From: CAYGFH01 sp964430295
Lineage (GTDB): Bacteria > Patescibacteriota > Microgenomatia > UBA10105 > UBA927
DNA: 56,616 bases
Direction: 5' to 3'
Assembly (NCBI GenBank): GCA_964430295.1
Contig: CAYSEV010000005.1
Location: 1-56,616 of the forward strand
Part shown: in pieces, positions 16,150 through 25,776 of the stretch
Position numbering within the stretch: position 1 is the first letter of the stretch
Layout of the letters: each line of letters begins with the position of its first letter
Notes under the pieces: model-generated
Databases searched by the model: none
What the model saw: the letters and a program-made list of their open reading frames with translations, nothing else
Told to the model about the DNA's origin: nothing
Translations under genes and position numbers: made by a program

Positions 16150-17001
16150 CTATTTTTTGAATTCCTGCTGATGTTCCAAAAAATACAACAGAGCTGCCCC
16201 TGTCCTATTGCTGGGTCTAAGCCTATACAGGAAAAAACGATTATCTTGTGACTGCTCTTCTCCCAGAATAGTTGATACCGCCGTTCTATACTTTGCGTTT
16301 TTTACTATTGTAATAGCTTGCTGATCAAATGATCCGCTTGGATATGCGAATGATACAACCGGTCTTCCGATTTTTGTTTCCAGATCCCGTTTACTTTGTA
16401 CGATTTCGTAGGTCGCAATAGGGGAAAGCTTACCGGATAGTGCTACGTGATGTACAGTGTGGGCTCCAATCTCCAGTAGCGCACTTTCTGTAGCGACTGC
16501 TCTAAACTGCTCATCCGACATAAAATCTTTTCCGCCCAAAAGTCCGGAAATAATATAGGCGGTCCCTTTCACTGAGTGTTTTTTCAGAAGAGGTAATACC
16601 TCTGTATACAGATCCCAATGGCCGTCATCAAAGGTCAGAAGTATGGGCTTTTGCGGAAGTATTTTTTTCCCATCTAATATATCAGCTAACTCACTGGCTG
16701 TAAGAAATGTATAGCCGGCCTGTTTAAGAGTAATAAGCTGATCTTCGAAAATTCTTGGTACGACATTGAGCGTATGCCGGATAGTATCTTTTGTATCGGC
16801 TATATATTCAATGTAATGGTACATAAGTATAGGGACTCTGATTGGACTGGAAATAGGTCGATATATAATTTCATGAGGAATAGTACGTTGTTCGGTCTTT
16901 ATGGTCTCTCGCGTTGGGCGAATCTCGTGCGAAATAAATATAAATCCTGTACATATACCCAGTCCTAATACTAACATCGCTATAAAGACTGTACGCAACA
17001 T
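16150..17001 (-). CDS. Polysaccharide deacetylase (NodB/CE4), membrane-anchored
   Basis: A 283-residue protein with an N-terminal anchor (TVFIAMLVLGLGICTGFIFI) and a NodB domain. Motif 1 is LLTFDDGHWD (Asp125, Asp126), motif 2 is GAHTVHHVAL (His181, His185), and motif 3 is SFAYPSGSFD. The family removes N-acetyl groups from peptidoglycan or exopolysaccharide outside the membrane, using the D-H-H metal triad, which is complete here. I chose MLRTVF at 17001 because the longer frame to 17124 would overlap the end of the upstream GH130 gene by 100 bases. It is the last gene of the minus-strand operon. Confidence 0.92.
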   Translation of the reverse strand: MLRTVFIAMLVLGLGICTGFIFISHEIRPTRETIKTEQRTIPHEIIYRPISSPIRVPILMYHYIEYIADTKDTIRHTLNVVPRIFEDQLITLKQAGYTFLTASELADILDGKKILPQKPILLTFDDGHWDLYTEVLPLLKKHSVKGTAYIISGLLGGKDFMSDEQFRAVATESALLEIGAHTVHHVALSGKLSPIATYEIVQSKRDLETKIGRPVVSFAYPSGSFDQQAITIVKNAKYRTAVSTILGEEQSQDNRFFLYRLRPSNRTGAALLYFLEHQQEFKK

Positions 17002-17023
17002 ATGTACTGACCCCTGAGAATAA

Positions 17024-18958
17024 TTACTTACCTTTTTTAAGCGCCGTGAGGATTGTTTCAACCGGGGTTGTCGCAACTGCCGTATATTTATCTGCTCCTC
17101 CATAATAGATGTAGAGTATACCATCTTTTATGACCTGACCATTGGAAAATACAGTTCCGGCGCGATACCCTTCGTTTTCATACCACGTAAGCGGTTCAAG
17201 AATAGGATTATGTAAGCGGGCAATAACTTTTGACGGATTATGCAAATCAAGCAGTGCTGCACCCATACGATACTTCACATCTTCCTTCGATACACCGTGG
17301 TATAACAGGAGCCATCCATCTTCTGTTTTTTCAGGTGGCCCATTTAATCCTATTTTTAAATTATCCCAGGAATTAACTCGGGGCGTGAGAAGCGGATGCC
17401 CGCCCAACCAGTGATTATCGTCAAATTCCAAATCAGAAACAAAGTCTATCCATATGCATGGTGGCAGTCTGTGAAGCACTACATAATTACCATTGATTTT
17501 CTGCGGCAAAATACAGCTATCTTTATTATCCATGCCGGGAGCACTAATAAGTCTTGGTCGTGACCAATTCCAGTTGCGTTCTACAAAGTCTTTCACTGGA
17601 ATAGATGTAAGTCCTATGCGTGGCACATTTATGCCGTCATATGCCGTGTAACACATGTATATGGTGTCCTCAAGCTGTGTTATACGTGGATCTTCACAAC
17701 CGGAAAAGCCAGGGTTATGCTTAATTTCAAATCCTTCGCGAGGTATATAGACAGGCTGATCAAAACGCTCTTCAATATGTAGACCATCCGTTGTTGATGC
17801 ATATCCAAGCACAGAAGTATCATCATCACCCATAGCTCTATATAAAATATGGATTTTATCACCTACATATATGGCGCCTGCGTTGAACGTATACTTTGAT
17901 TCCCAGGCATGTTCTTTAATGGGAGATATGATCGGATTTCCTTCAAACCGTGCCATCATTTCCGGTTTTTTATGATGCGGATTTACAATCGGATTATGTT
18001 TGAGTTCATCAAGTAAGTCAGACAGCGTAATACTGGCTCGGCAAATTGAAGTATCACATGAACTGTAATATATATGGAACTGGCCTTCTTCTGATATGGC
18101 ACCGGATGGAAAAATAACATTCGGTACTATGCCAAATAATTCATATTGTTGCTCCGGCACAAGCAGTGGATCCAGTGTCTGTCCGATTAGTTTCTGCGGG
18201 TTAGCAAGATCCAATAATGCTGCATCAATTCGAAATATCCTCTCGGATCCGTGGAAATATTTCTCAATATAACTAAACACAAGGACCCATCCTGCATCTG
18301 TTTTTACCGGGACGGCACCGACTTCCAGGTGATCGTCTTTTGTGTGATAAATAGAGATAAGGTGGCTATCAATGCTCGCGTGCCATGTATGCCAGAATAC
18401 TTCATCCCATAACTGTTCGATCGTATCAAGAAGGGCTATGCAAATTTTTGCAGGTGGACTGTCCGTGTGTGCTGTGAAAACAACAGCTATTTTGCCGTTT
18501 ACCCGTTCGGGTAACAGTGTCATCGCTTTTGCATTAAATGGTGTGACCAAATGCCGCTCATCAATATGATCTAGGCTGCTCGTAATGGCAACTCCTACTT
18601 TAATACTGTCTTTATTTGGCGGCCATGAGGAAAGTGCCGTATAAAAGATATAATATTTTCCCTCAAATTTCGTTATTCGAGGGTCTTCGCAACCATATTT
18701 TTCCCATCTCTCACGAGGAGCAATAAGTTGTCTGCGTTTTTTGAAATGTACTCCATCTCCACTCTCTGCTATGCCGATTGTAGAAAGTTTTAGTCGTTTA
18801 TCTTCATATATATGATCAACAGATAATGCTCTATATAACATGTAATAGGTCGATCCTTCTTTTATAACAGATCCGTTAAATGCGGCTTCTGCTTCCCAAG
18901 CATTATCTTTCGTGGGGTAAAACAGCGGATTTTCTTTTGAGCGTTTTGTTGTGACCAT
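17024..18958 (-). CDS. Tandem GH130 mannoside phosphorylase-like protein (two domains)
   Basis: A 644-residue protein made of two GH130-like five-bladed propellers, about 1-325 and 335-640. Each has the FN entry motif, a YRA segment and GCEDPRIT. Domain 2 also has KDSCILPQKINGNYVVLHR and GPPEKTEDGWLLLYHGV, as in canonical beta-1,4-mannooligosaccharide or mannosylglucose phosphorylases. In domain 1 the corresponding loop reads KAMTLLPERVNGK, so its phosphate or substrate site may differ. No signal peptide is visible, which implies a cytoplasmic enzyme that phosphorolyses or makes beta-mannosides. A single-domain family member has about 300-350 residues, so this is a duplication-fusion. The gene sits between the Ca2+-ATPase and deacetylase genes. 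Confidence 0.85.
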   Translation of the reverse strand: MVTTKRSKENPLFYPTKDNAWEAEAAFNGSVIKEGSTYYMLYRALSVDHIYEDKRLKLSTIGIAESGDGVHFKKRRQLIAPRERWEKYGCEDPRITKFEGKYYIFYTALSSWPPNKDSIKVGVAITSSLDHIDERHLVTPFNAKAMTLLPERVNGKIAVVFTAHTDSPPAKICIALLDTIEQLWDEVFWHTWHASIDSHLISIYHTKDDHLEVGAVPVKTDAGWVLVFSYIEKYFHGSERIFRIDAALLDLANPQKLIGQTLDPLLVPEQQYELFGIVPNVIFPSGAISEEGQFHIYYSSCDTSICRASITLSDLLDELKHNPIVNPHHKKPEMMARFEGNPIISPIKEHAWESKYTFNAGAIYVGDKIHILYRAMGDDDTSVLGYASTTDGLHIEERFDQPVYIPREGFEIKHNPGFSGCEDPRITQLEDTIYMCYTAYDGINVPRIGLTSIPVKDFVERNWNWSRPRLISAPGMDNKDSCILPQKINGNYVVLHRLPPCIWIDFVSDLEFDDNHWLGGHPLLTPRVNSWDNLKIGLNGPPEKTEDGWLLLYHGVSKEDVKYRMGAALLDLHNPSKVIARLHNPILEPLTWYENEGYRAGTVFSNGQVIKDGILYIYYGGADKYTAVATTPVETILTALKKGK

Positions 18959-19042
18959 GGCAGGCGAATATTGAGCAATCTACTCTCAACACTATCTAGC
19001 GTATCATAAATACGGCAACATACGTCAATAAGGAGTTTAGTT

Positions 19043-21589
19043 TTATGAGATCTTTGTGGCAAATTTACGAAGCTCTGACACAACGATAATGCCCGATGTG
19101 ATAATGATTACTTGAACAATCGTACCTACATTTGGTGGTGAAAGCTTAAACATGCCTTGGATAAATGGTATATAAGGGAACGCAATCTGAGATATAAATA
19201 CACACACAGGTAATAACATCCAGGGGTTTTTCCAGATAGACCCTGAAATGATTGTCTGATCCATGCTGCTTATATCTAAATAGACCCATTGCTGACACAG
19301 TACAATAGCAACAAACGCCAATGTTCTTCCCAGTACAACACCACCTGCAGTATTACCGATCCAGAAGGCTATGAGTGTACATGCTGCCGTAGCAATACTT
19401 GTCTCCAAAAACCATATGGCATCTTTACGGGAAAATAATTCTCCGGCTTTTATTGGCTTTCGTTTCATAATCGTGCTGCTTTTAGGATTCATAGCAAGAG
19501 CAATAGCTTGGAGACCATCTGTAGCCAGATTCATATAGAGAATCTGAAGTGGTGTAAGTATAAGTGGCCAGCCGATGATTGTTCCTCCCAATATACCAAG
19601 TATTTCCCCGATATTACATCCAATGAGATATTTAATGGAGGATTTCATATTGTCATAAATTCCACGTCCTTCTTCTACAGCTGTGACGAGTGTTGCATAA
19701 TTATCATCCGTGATAATCATATCTGAGGCTTCTTTGGCAACATCTGTTCCGGCTTTTCCCATAGCAACGCCGACATCTGCCTGTTTAAGGGCAAGTGCAT
19801 CATTAACACCGTCTCCAGTGACAGATACGACGTGACCTAATGATTGTAATGTTTTGACAATATAGAGCTTTTGCTCAGGTGTTGTTCGGGCGAATACACG
19901 AATATGAGCTAGCTTGCGCTTCAATTCATCCTCACTCATGTGTGATAATTGTGATCCTGTTACAACTTCATCTCCTTTATCAACAAGTCCTATTTGTTTT
20001 GCTATTGCATACGCGGTTAGCTCGTTATCTCCGGTAATCATAATTGTTTGTATGCCGGCCGCTTTTGCCATACTAATGGCATGAGGGATTTCTTCCCGCG
20101 GTGGATCAGCTATACCTGCAAATCCTATAAATGTAAGTTTTGATTCAACAGAGTGGCGAGAACTTAATGGTCCCTGTACTTTCTTTACTCCAAGTGCAAT
20201 TGTACGTAAGCCTTGTTTTGCAAATTGCTCATATTCGGTGATGATCGTGTCTTTGTCTTTTTCGGTGATTGCTCGTACGCCTGATGCCGTGTGAATGTGT
20301 GTGCTTCGTTCCAAAATGGATTCAGGTGCGCCCTTACTGTATACATGTGTCCCTGTATGGTCTTTTACGATCACTGACATAGTTTTTGTAACGGCATCAA
20401 AGGCATGTTCATCGATGAGTGTTGACAATGTTTTTACTTTTTTAACATCAATATGCTGTTGTTGCGCAAACAAAAGGAGCGCTCCTTCAGTTTGATCGCC
20501 AATAATTTCATACGAGTCAGGCGAGTTAGCCGGAGATAGGGTCGCATTATTACAATATATACATGTACGTATAAATAGATCTGATAGTAATTTAAATGAT
20601 GCCTTTGGGGTATCCTTTATTGTAAATGCACTGTTTGGAAACCAGTACTGTGTGACACGCATTTGATTTTTTGTAAGCGTTCCTGTCTTATCTGTGGCAA
20701 TAACTGTTATGCCTCCAATAGCTTCAATTGCTGACAGTTTTCGAAGGATTGCACGCTTTGCAGCCATTCTCTGCATGCCAAGCGCGAGCGTAATGGTAAT
20801 AACAGCAGGCAGCCCTTCAGGGACCGCAGCAACACCCAAGCTAATTCCTGTGAGAATGAGCTCAAGAAGCGGTTCCGAATGATATATGCCAATACCAAAT
20901 ATTATAGCTGCAGCCAATATAGCTATAAGGCCAATTTGTTTTGCTACTGCAGCCAGTTTTTTTTCGAGCGGTGTTTCTTCTTTTTTGATTGTAGCTAAGT
21001 GTTGGGCAATTTTACCAAATGAAGTATTCATCCCTGTTGAAGTTACGAGAGCTGTTGCTCGGCCTCTTGCTGCTATAGTTCCCATATATATCTGTGAGTG
21101 TTCTTTACCTTGCGCATTTTTTTCAACCGGCATGGATTCACCAGTGAGGGATGATTCGTTTACCTCAAAATGCAACGCCTCTAGAAGTGTCGCGTCTGCA
21201 GGTATTTTATTTCCTTCTTCTATATACATAATATCTCCGGGAACAATTTGCCTACTGTCAAGCTCTATAACAGTGCCGTTTCGGAGGACACGCGTGAGTG
21301 TGATAGTCATTTGTTTGAGCGCTGCAATCGCATTCTCTGCTTTATTTTCCTGCGCGAACCCTAAGATCGCATTGGCTACAACAATGCACAGAATCAGGAT
21401 GCTTTCAACGACGTCACCAAGAAGAAATGATAAAAATGTAGCAATACATAGTATGACAACGAGAGGACTTTTGAATTGATCGAGGAACATGAACAATTTG
21501 CTCGAATGTACTGTCTGATGGAGCTCATTTGTCCCGTATTTTCCCAGAAGTGTTTGGGCTTCGCTTTCCGTAAGTCCTAGTTGCTTCAT
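19043..21589 (-). CDS. P2A-type calcium-transporting ATPase
   Basis: An 848-residue P-type ATPase that would export Ca2+ from the cytoplasm at the cost of ATP. It has the actuator TGES (149-152), the phosphorylated DKTGTLTKNQ (Asp300) and hinge TGDGVND. The membrane ion site matches SERCA/LMCA1: VAAVPEGLPA in M4 (Glu258), NIGEI in M5 and MNLATDG in M6 supply the Asn, Glu, Asn and Asp ligands. It starts 6 nt after the NAGPA stop in a minus-strand operon. The length fits bacterial P2A pumps. Ca2+ rather than Mn2+ as the ion is inferred from these motifs. Confidence 0.93.
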   Translation of the reverse strand: MKQLGLTESEAQTLLGKYGTNELHQTVHSSKLFMFLDQFKSPLVVILCIATFLSFLLGDVVESILILCIVVANAILGFAQENKAENAIAALKQMTITLTRVLRNGTVIELDSRQIVPGDIMYIEEGNKIPADATLLEALHFEVNESSLTGESMPVEKNAQGKEHSQIYMGTIAARGRATALVTSTGMNTSFGKIAQHLATIKKEETPLEKKLAAVAKQIGLIAILAAAIIFGIGIYHSEPLLELILTGISLGVAAVPEGLPAVITITLALGMQRMAAKRAILRKLSAIEAIGGITVIATDKTGTLTKNQMRVTQYWFPNSAFTIKDTPKASFKLLSDLFIRTCIYCNNATLSPANSPDSYEIIGDQTEGALLLFAQQQHIDVKKVKTLSTLIDEHAFDAVTKTMSVIVKDHTGTHVYSKGAPESILERSTHIHTASGVRAITEKDKDTIITEYEQFAKQGLRTIALGVKKVQGPLSSRHSVESKLTFIGFAGIADPPREEIPHAISMAKAAGIQTIMITGDNELTAYAIAKQIGLVDKGDEVVTGSQLSHMSEDELKRKLAHIRVFARTTPEQKLYIVKTLQSLGHVVSVTGDGVNDALALKQADVGVAMGKAGTDVAKEASDMIITDDNYATLVTAVEEGRGIYDNMKSSIKYLIGCNIGEILGILGGTIIGWPLILTPLQILYMNLATDGLQAIALAMNPKSSTIMKRKPIKAGELFSRKDAIWFLETSIATAACTLIAFWIGNTAGGVVLGRTLAFVAIVLCQQWVYLDISSMDQTIISGSIWKNPWMLLPVCVFISQIAFPYIPFIQGMFKLSPPNVGTIVQVIIITSGIIVVSELRKFATKIS

Positions 21590-21595
21590 AACTAA

Positions 21596-22411
21596 TTACT
21601 CTACCGTATTTTTTGTCTTTATGCAAAAAAAACCACCGATGGGAGCGAGTTCAGTGAGAGCTCCCGTATCGCTTAAAAATGCCGAAGCACTTCCACCATC
21701 CAGGTTTATTGCAGCAGTTATATGCATATTTTCTGCTTGCTGTATAGCTTCGAGAATGTATGGAGTGCGCGATAACAGGGGACCTGAGTATTCCTGATCC
21801 TTAAAATACAATGTAAGAAAGATAAGATGTCCATCATCTGATATGCCGGCAATGCTTCTTCTGGCAAATTTATCATCGATTAATCGAAGTAGTCGTTTTG
21901 TACTATCTGTGCGAATAATAGGACCGCTTTGAACAGCGAAACGCGATTCTGATGATGGTTCCTGAAAAGAAATTGTTGCCTGATTGGTATCAGAAATTGA
22001 TAAATAGCCATCGACTAATGTACTTTCTATTGCAGGATGGATATTCGTGTGATTTGAGATAAATAAGCCCAAATGCTTCTGCTCTTTTGTATAAAACCCA
22101 GCGTTAATAAGTGATGTGCACTGGTGTGTCCGTTTTGCTGAAGCGGAATCTGTACTTTGTTTGAGATTAGAAAAAAGAGTGACCTGCGATGGTGCAGCGA
22201 TAACGTACTGATAAGCTATATTATGTCCATCGTCCTGGATATGTTTTGGCGATATAGGATAGGTACTAACAGATGGAATGTTTATTTCTGTAGGAATGGG
22301 TGATTGTATGGCCGTTTGCTGTGCCCGATCAACAGTTTGTGTATGAATCCAGAGCAACATACCGACAGTACATCCTATAACAGATATATATACAAATAAA
22401 TATTTTTTCAT
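21596..22411 (-). CDS. Phosphodiester glycosidase (NAGPA) domain protein, membrane-anchored
   Basis: A 271-residue protein with an N-terminal anchor (YLFVYISVIGCTVGMLLWI) and a NAGPA/DUF2233 domain. Diagnostic segments are TSLINAGFYTK, FAVQSGPIIRTD, RRSIAGISDDGHLIFLTL and AAINLDGGSASAF. The family cleaves GlcNAc-1-phosphodiesters, and bacterial members act on cell-wall or surface glycans outside the membrane. The start overlaps the TruB stop by 4 nt (ATGA), so the two are translationally coupled. A second, longer paralogue lies at 50474-51493. Confidence 0.85.
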   Translation of the reverse strand: MKKYLFVYISVIGCTVGMLLWIHTQTVDRAQQTAIQSPIPTEINIPSVSTYPISPKHIQDDGHNIAYQYVIAAPSQVTLFSNLKQSTDSASAKRTHQCTSLINAGFYTKEQKHLGLFISNHTNIHPAIESTLVDGYLSISDTNQATISFQEPSSESRFAVQSGPIIRTDSTKRLLRLIDDKFARRSIAGISDDGHLIFLTLYFKDQEYSGPLLSRTPYILEAIQQAENMHITAAINLDGGSASAFLSDTGALTELAPIGGFFCIKTKNTVE

Positions 22412-23175
22412 ATGATGGCGATTGCATTATCAATGGAATATGGGCCAATATGTGTTCTTTGTATCGTGTACGCAAGAGCCGGAATTCCAACAGCTTGTCC
22501 AAGATGATGTGCTAGCCCTCTCATATATGTTCCTGATGAACATGTGATGGATACGTGTACTACAGGGAAATGTTTATATGTCGTTTGCTGAAGTATTGTG
22601 TTCCATATTGAGAGAATATCCGATTGCCTGAAATCTCCTGTTACATTCCTTATTCGAGTTGTAGTATGAGTTTGAAGCTGTGACACAGTAATTGAATACA
22701 ATTTAGTAATAGATCGACTAAATAATTGAATTTGTTTAGTTGGTATATCTACCATATCCAATTTTCCCTCACGGGCCCAATAATATAATGGCTTCTTATG
22801 TACAGGCTTTGAACTAAATGGGGGATATGGTTGATCAAATACGTCAGGGATTTTATCGAGTGCATCTTGTACTATTTTTTTTGTTACGGGCGTTGGATCT
22901 GCTGTCTGTGTAATAATTCCTAATTCATCATATGTATCCGTTTCAAAACCAAACAATATGTCCATCTCATATGTTTTGGGCAGTTGTTCGTATTCTTTGC
23001 GTTTCTTATTTTCGTCACCCACAAGAACAACGAGCAAACCTTCTGCCATAGGATCCAGACGTCCTGCGACTCCAAGTGTTTGTGTGGAATATGCGGGAAA
23101 ACGTATCCTGAAACGCTCAATAGCAGCAAGCGGCGTTAATCCCTGAGGTTTATATATGAGTACGACGTGATTCAT
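22408..23175 (-). CDS. truB: tRNA pseudouridine(55) synthase
   Basis: A 255-residue TruB, which isomerises U55 in the T loop of tRNAs. The N-terminal HVVLIYKPQGLTPLAAIERFR and the active-site motif GVAGRLDPMAEGLLVVLVG (catalytic Asp41) are diagnostic. KRKEYEQLPKTYEMDILFG continues the fold, and SCSSGTYMRGLAHHLGQAVG is the C-terminal signature. The enzyme is slightly shorter than E. coli TruB and lacks most of a PUA tail. It overlaps the upstream hypothetical gene by 1 nt and the downstream NAGPA gene by 4 nt. Confidence 0.95.
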   Translation of the reverse strand: MNHVVLIYKPQGLTPLAAIERFRIRFPAYSTQTLGVAGRLDPMAEGLLVVLVGDENKKRKEYEQLPKTYEMDILFGFETDTYDELGIITQTADPTPVTKKIVQDALDKIPDVFDQPYPPFSSKPVHKKPLYYWAREGKLDMVDIPTKQIQLFSRSITKLYSITVSQLQTHTTTRIRNVTGDFRQSDILSIWNTILQQTTYKHFPVVHVSITCSSGTYMRGLAHHLGQAVGIPALAYTIQRTHIGPYSIDNAIAII

Positions 23176-23669
23176 TATCCCTGCCGGTTGGATTTTTTGA
23201 TCAGTTTGGCAAGGTATACTATTTCGCGGATTTGCCCATCTTCTGTTTCGATTTCATTTGTTCCGCTCATTCTTCCATATTCACGTAAATAATCAGAAAG
23301 CGCACCATCCGCCTCTTTTATGTCTTCTGCTATACCACGGATTTTATCTGCAAGCTGTTTATTGGCAGGAAGAGACATAATCTGTTTTTTTGTGGCTGCT
23401 TTTTGTTTTGCTGCTTTTTTTGCTTCTTCATTATGCAGACGATATGTTTCATCATTTTCAAGTGCGCTATTTTCCATTTCACGCAGTTTTTTCAGTTCAG
23501 CCTTGCCCCGGTCTATGTTTGCAATGTTCGTTTTAATAAGTTGTTCCAAATCGAGCATAACTTGAGCTGCATTACTATCTGCATCTGGCGTATCTGACCC
23601 GATGCCCGGAACGTTTATGACAATGTCGGCGTCTTGTACTGGTTGAGTTTGATCGTTTGGAGTATCCAT
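23175..23669 (-). CDS. Hypothetical coiled-coil protein
   Basis: A 164-residue, acidic-then-helical protein. The first 35 residues are low-complexity and Asp-rich (NDQTQPVQDADIVINVPGIG). Residues ~40-150 are a likely coiled coil (LIKTNIANIDRGKAELKKLREME, EEAKKAAKQKAATKKQIM). No enzymatic motif or membrane segment is seen and no family is recognised. It is the first gene of a minus-strand operon that continues into truB with a TAATG overlap. TACAGT on the minus strand (23678-23683) could be its -10. Confidence 0.7.
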   Translation of the reverse strand: MDTPNDQTQPVQDADIVINVPGIGSDTPDADSNAAQVMLDLEQLIKTNIANIDRGKAELKKLREMENSALENDETYRLHNEEAKKAAKQKAATKKQIMSLPANKQLADKIRGIAEDIKEADGALSDYLREYGRMSGTNEIETEDGQIREIVYLAKLIKKSNRQG

Positions 23670-23677
23670 AGACTACT

Positions 23678-23683
23678 ACTGTA
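23678..23683 (-). promoter_or_regulatory. Possible -10 element for the truB operon
   Basis: TACAGT on the minus strand with an 8-nt gap to the ATG at 23669. Confidence 0.4.
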
Positions 23684-23753
23684 ATTTGAATTCACCAATA
23701 AATCAAGATCGAAAACTTGCATTTTTATTTCGTGAGGTATAGAAATAAAAGTA

Positions 23754-24143
23754 ATGAGTAAAATCCTATTGGTAGAAGATGATGAGTTGGAATCTCGGTT
23801 GTATATCAATCTTTTTACTAAGAGCGGATATGAAGTTGTTGCAATACCTAATGGTGAATCCTGTTATGCAAAAACGAAAACCATAAGACCTGACGTTGTT
23901 ATTTTGGATATCATGATGCCAAAAATGAATGGTTTTGATACGCTTGACGTTCTCCATTTTGATCCAGATACTGCAAAAATACCCATCATCGTTCTGACAA
24001 ATCTGTCAGACGAACATTATAAGACTGAATCGTTGAAACGTGGTGCAGCCCTTTTTTTGACCAAAAGCAATATAGGTAACCAACAATTACTACAACATAT
24101 ATCTGATATCATCCACGCATATTCTGTAAACGTAACTCACTAA
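23754..24143 (+). CDS. Stand-alone response regulator receiver, copy 1
   Basis: A 129-residue CheY-like receiver with no output domain. It has the acidic pocket LLVEDDELE, phospho-acceptor Asp in PDVVILDIMMPKMNG, and IIVLTNLSD as the Thr motif. The conserved C-terminal Lys is in FLTKSN, where most receivers have a K-P pair; here Ser replaces Pro. No histidine kinase is nearby. It begins a plus-strand operon with a second receiver 9 nt downstream and glycan genes after that. TATAGA at 23738-23743 may be the -10. Confidence 0.9.
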   Translation: MSKILLVEDDELESRLYINLFTKSGYEVVAIPNGESCYAKTKTIRPDVVILDIMMPKMNGFDTLDVLHFDPDTAKIPIIVLTNLSDEHYKTESLKRGAALFLTKSNIGNQQLLQHISDIIHAYSVNVTH

Positions 24144-24152
24144 TTCGCGGTA

Positions 24153-24524
24153 ATGAAAAAAATACTTATTATTGAGGATGATGAATTTGAATCCCGCTTG
24201 TATAATAACTTATTCACTACTTCCGGTTTTGATGTATTTTCGCTGCGCAGTGGAGTAAATTGCAGGGACGCAGCTAGGTATTTTCAGCCTGATATTATAC
24301 TGTTGGACCTGCTTATGCCAGACGTTAATGGTTTCGAAGCATTGGATGTATTGCGGTTTTCTACAGAGACTAATCATATTCCTGTTATTATGTTAACTAA
24401 TATTTCTGATACAGATAAAGAAAAAGAAGCATATAGGCATGGAGCATCGCTATTTATTACAAAGAGTAATATTGAAAATGCTGAACTTGTCAGGCAGGTT
24501 TGTGGTCTTTTGCCTCAAGAATAA
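24153..24524 (+). CDS. Stand-alone response regulator receiver, copy 2
   Basis: A 123-residue receiver closely similar to its neighbour: ILIIEDDEFESRLYNNLFTTSGF, phospho-acceptor Asp in PDIILLDLLMPDVNG, VIMLTNISD and FITKSNIENAE. It shares the K-S replacement of the usual K-P. The two genes are a tandem duplication that has diverged. With no DNA-binding domain, output must be through protein contact. The next gene, a glycosyltransferase, starts 13 nt after its stop, so it is co-transcribed. Confidence 0.9.
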   Translation: MKKILIIEDDEFESRLYNNLFTTSGFDVFSLRSGVNCRDAARYFQPDIILLDLLMPDVNGFEALDVLRFSTETNHIPVIMLTNISDTDKEKEAYRHGASLFITKSNIENAELVRQVCGLLPQE

Positions 24525-24537
24525 CTGTTTACCAATT

Positions 24538-25776
24538 ATGAAACGTATTGCAATGATTTCCTATCACACGTGTCCGCTGGCGAGCCAGGAAGGTAAAGAA
24601 TCCGGTGGAATGAATGTATACGTATACGAACTTGCCCGAGAGCTGGCACTAAAAGGGTGTATTGTTGATGTGTTTACCAGAAGTCAGGAAATAGACAATA
24701 TACCCATCGTTGAAGTCACACCCGGATTTCGTGTTATCCATATAGCGGCGGGTCCGCAATCACATGTATCAAAAAAGGAACTATTACCGTATGTAGATAT
24801 TTTTACTGAGGGAATTTATACCTTTTATTCAACTGAAAATACAAAACCTGATGTCATTCATGCACATTATTATTTATCCGGCCTCATCGGGAATTCAGTA
24901 AAAAACCATTTTGATACACCTATACCTATGGTTCTTTCGTTCCACACACTCTCACTTATGAAAAATCTTGTAGCACGAGATGAGGCTGAAAAAGAGGATT
25001 CTATCCGTGTAGAAGCTGAACTTTCCTTGTGCAAAACTGCTGATCATATTATCGCTACAAGTCCAAGTGATAAAGAATATCTTTCATATTTATACGATGT
25101 AAATCCGTCACACGTGAGTGTCATCCCTCCCGGGGTAAATACAGATGTATTTCATCCTATTGATCGAAAAGAAGCGCTCTCCCGCATTGGTATTCGTACA
25201 GATCAGCCTATGATTTTATTTGTTGGGAGAATAGAGCCACTCAAAGGAATTGATATGTTATTGTATGCAATTAAAATTATAAAAAAGAAAAATCCGAATA
25301 TTCCAGTTATGCTGTGTGTCGCTGGTGGAGACGTATCCCAGCCGTTACCCAGTTGGTCAAAAACACTGCAGTCTCTCAACAGCATACGTGATGTCCTTCA
25401 CTTGCAGGCGACAGTCTCCTTTGTCGGGAAGAAAACGCAGGAAGAATTGCTCTATTACTATAATGCAGCAGAAATGGTAGTCATGCCGTCACATTATGAA
25501 TCGTTTGGTATGGCGGCGTTAGAAGCTATGTCGTGTGGAGTCCCTGTTATTACGACAAATGCTGCAGGCATTTCAGGAATGATCGACGATACTCATGGAA
25601 AACTTATAACTTCTGTTAACAATCCGCTTTTGTTAGCGGAGCAAATTGAATATCTTTTAAAAAATCCATCACTTCGATCAGAAATCGGTAGCAAGCTTCG
25701 GGAAGATATCGCAGATGTGACGTGGTCGAGGGTAGCAGATACTGTTTTGACTACATATGGTACCATTGGCGTATGA
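24538..25776 (+). CDS. GT4 glycosyltransferase (MshA/sucrose-synthase-like)
   Basis: A 412-residue retaining GT-B enzyme. The N-terminal segment RIAMISYHTCPLASQEGKE, then ESGGMNVYVYELARELA, is the acceptor-side Gly-rich loop seen in D-inositol-3-phosphate glycosyltransferase and sucrose-phosphate synthase relatives. HAHYYLSGLIG and VIPPGVNTDVFHP follow. The donor site is ILFVGRIEPLKGIDMLL, and the EX7E motif is in MPSHYESFGMAALEAMSCG. The sugar donor and acceptor are unknown. ATG 24538 is preferred to an upstream in-frame start inside the receiver gene. The stop overlaps the next ATG (ATGA). Confidence 0.9.
   Translation: MKRIAMISYHTCPLASQEGKESGGMNVYVYELARELALKGCIVDVFTRSQEIDNIPIVEVTPGFRVIHIAAGPQSHVSKKELLPYVDIFTEGIYTFYSTENTKPDVIHAHYYLSGLIGNSVKNHFDTPIPMVLSFHTLSLMKNLVARDEAEKEDSIRVEAELSLCKTADHIIATSPSDKEYLSYLYDVNPSHVSVIPPGVNTDVFHPIDRKEALSRIGIRTDQPMILFVGRIEPLKGIDMLLYAIKIIKKKNPNIPVMLCVAGGDVSQPLPSWSKTLQSLNSIRDVLHLQATVSFVGKKTQEELLYYYNAAEMVVMPSHYESFGMAALEAMSCGVPVITTNAAGISGMIDDTHGKLITSVNNPLLLAEQIEYLLKNPSLRSEIGSKLREDIADVTWSRVADTVLTTYGTIGV

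Noticed and set aside
17002..17124. Longer N-terminus for the NodB deacetylase
   Set aside because: It would overlap the end of the GH130 gene by about 100 bases and place a basic stretch before the signal anchor.
18971..18989. TTGAG/CTCAA hairpin upstream of the GH130 gene as a terminator
   Set aside because: Only 5 bp with a 9-nt loop and no T-run; too weak to call.
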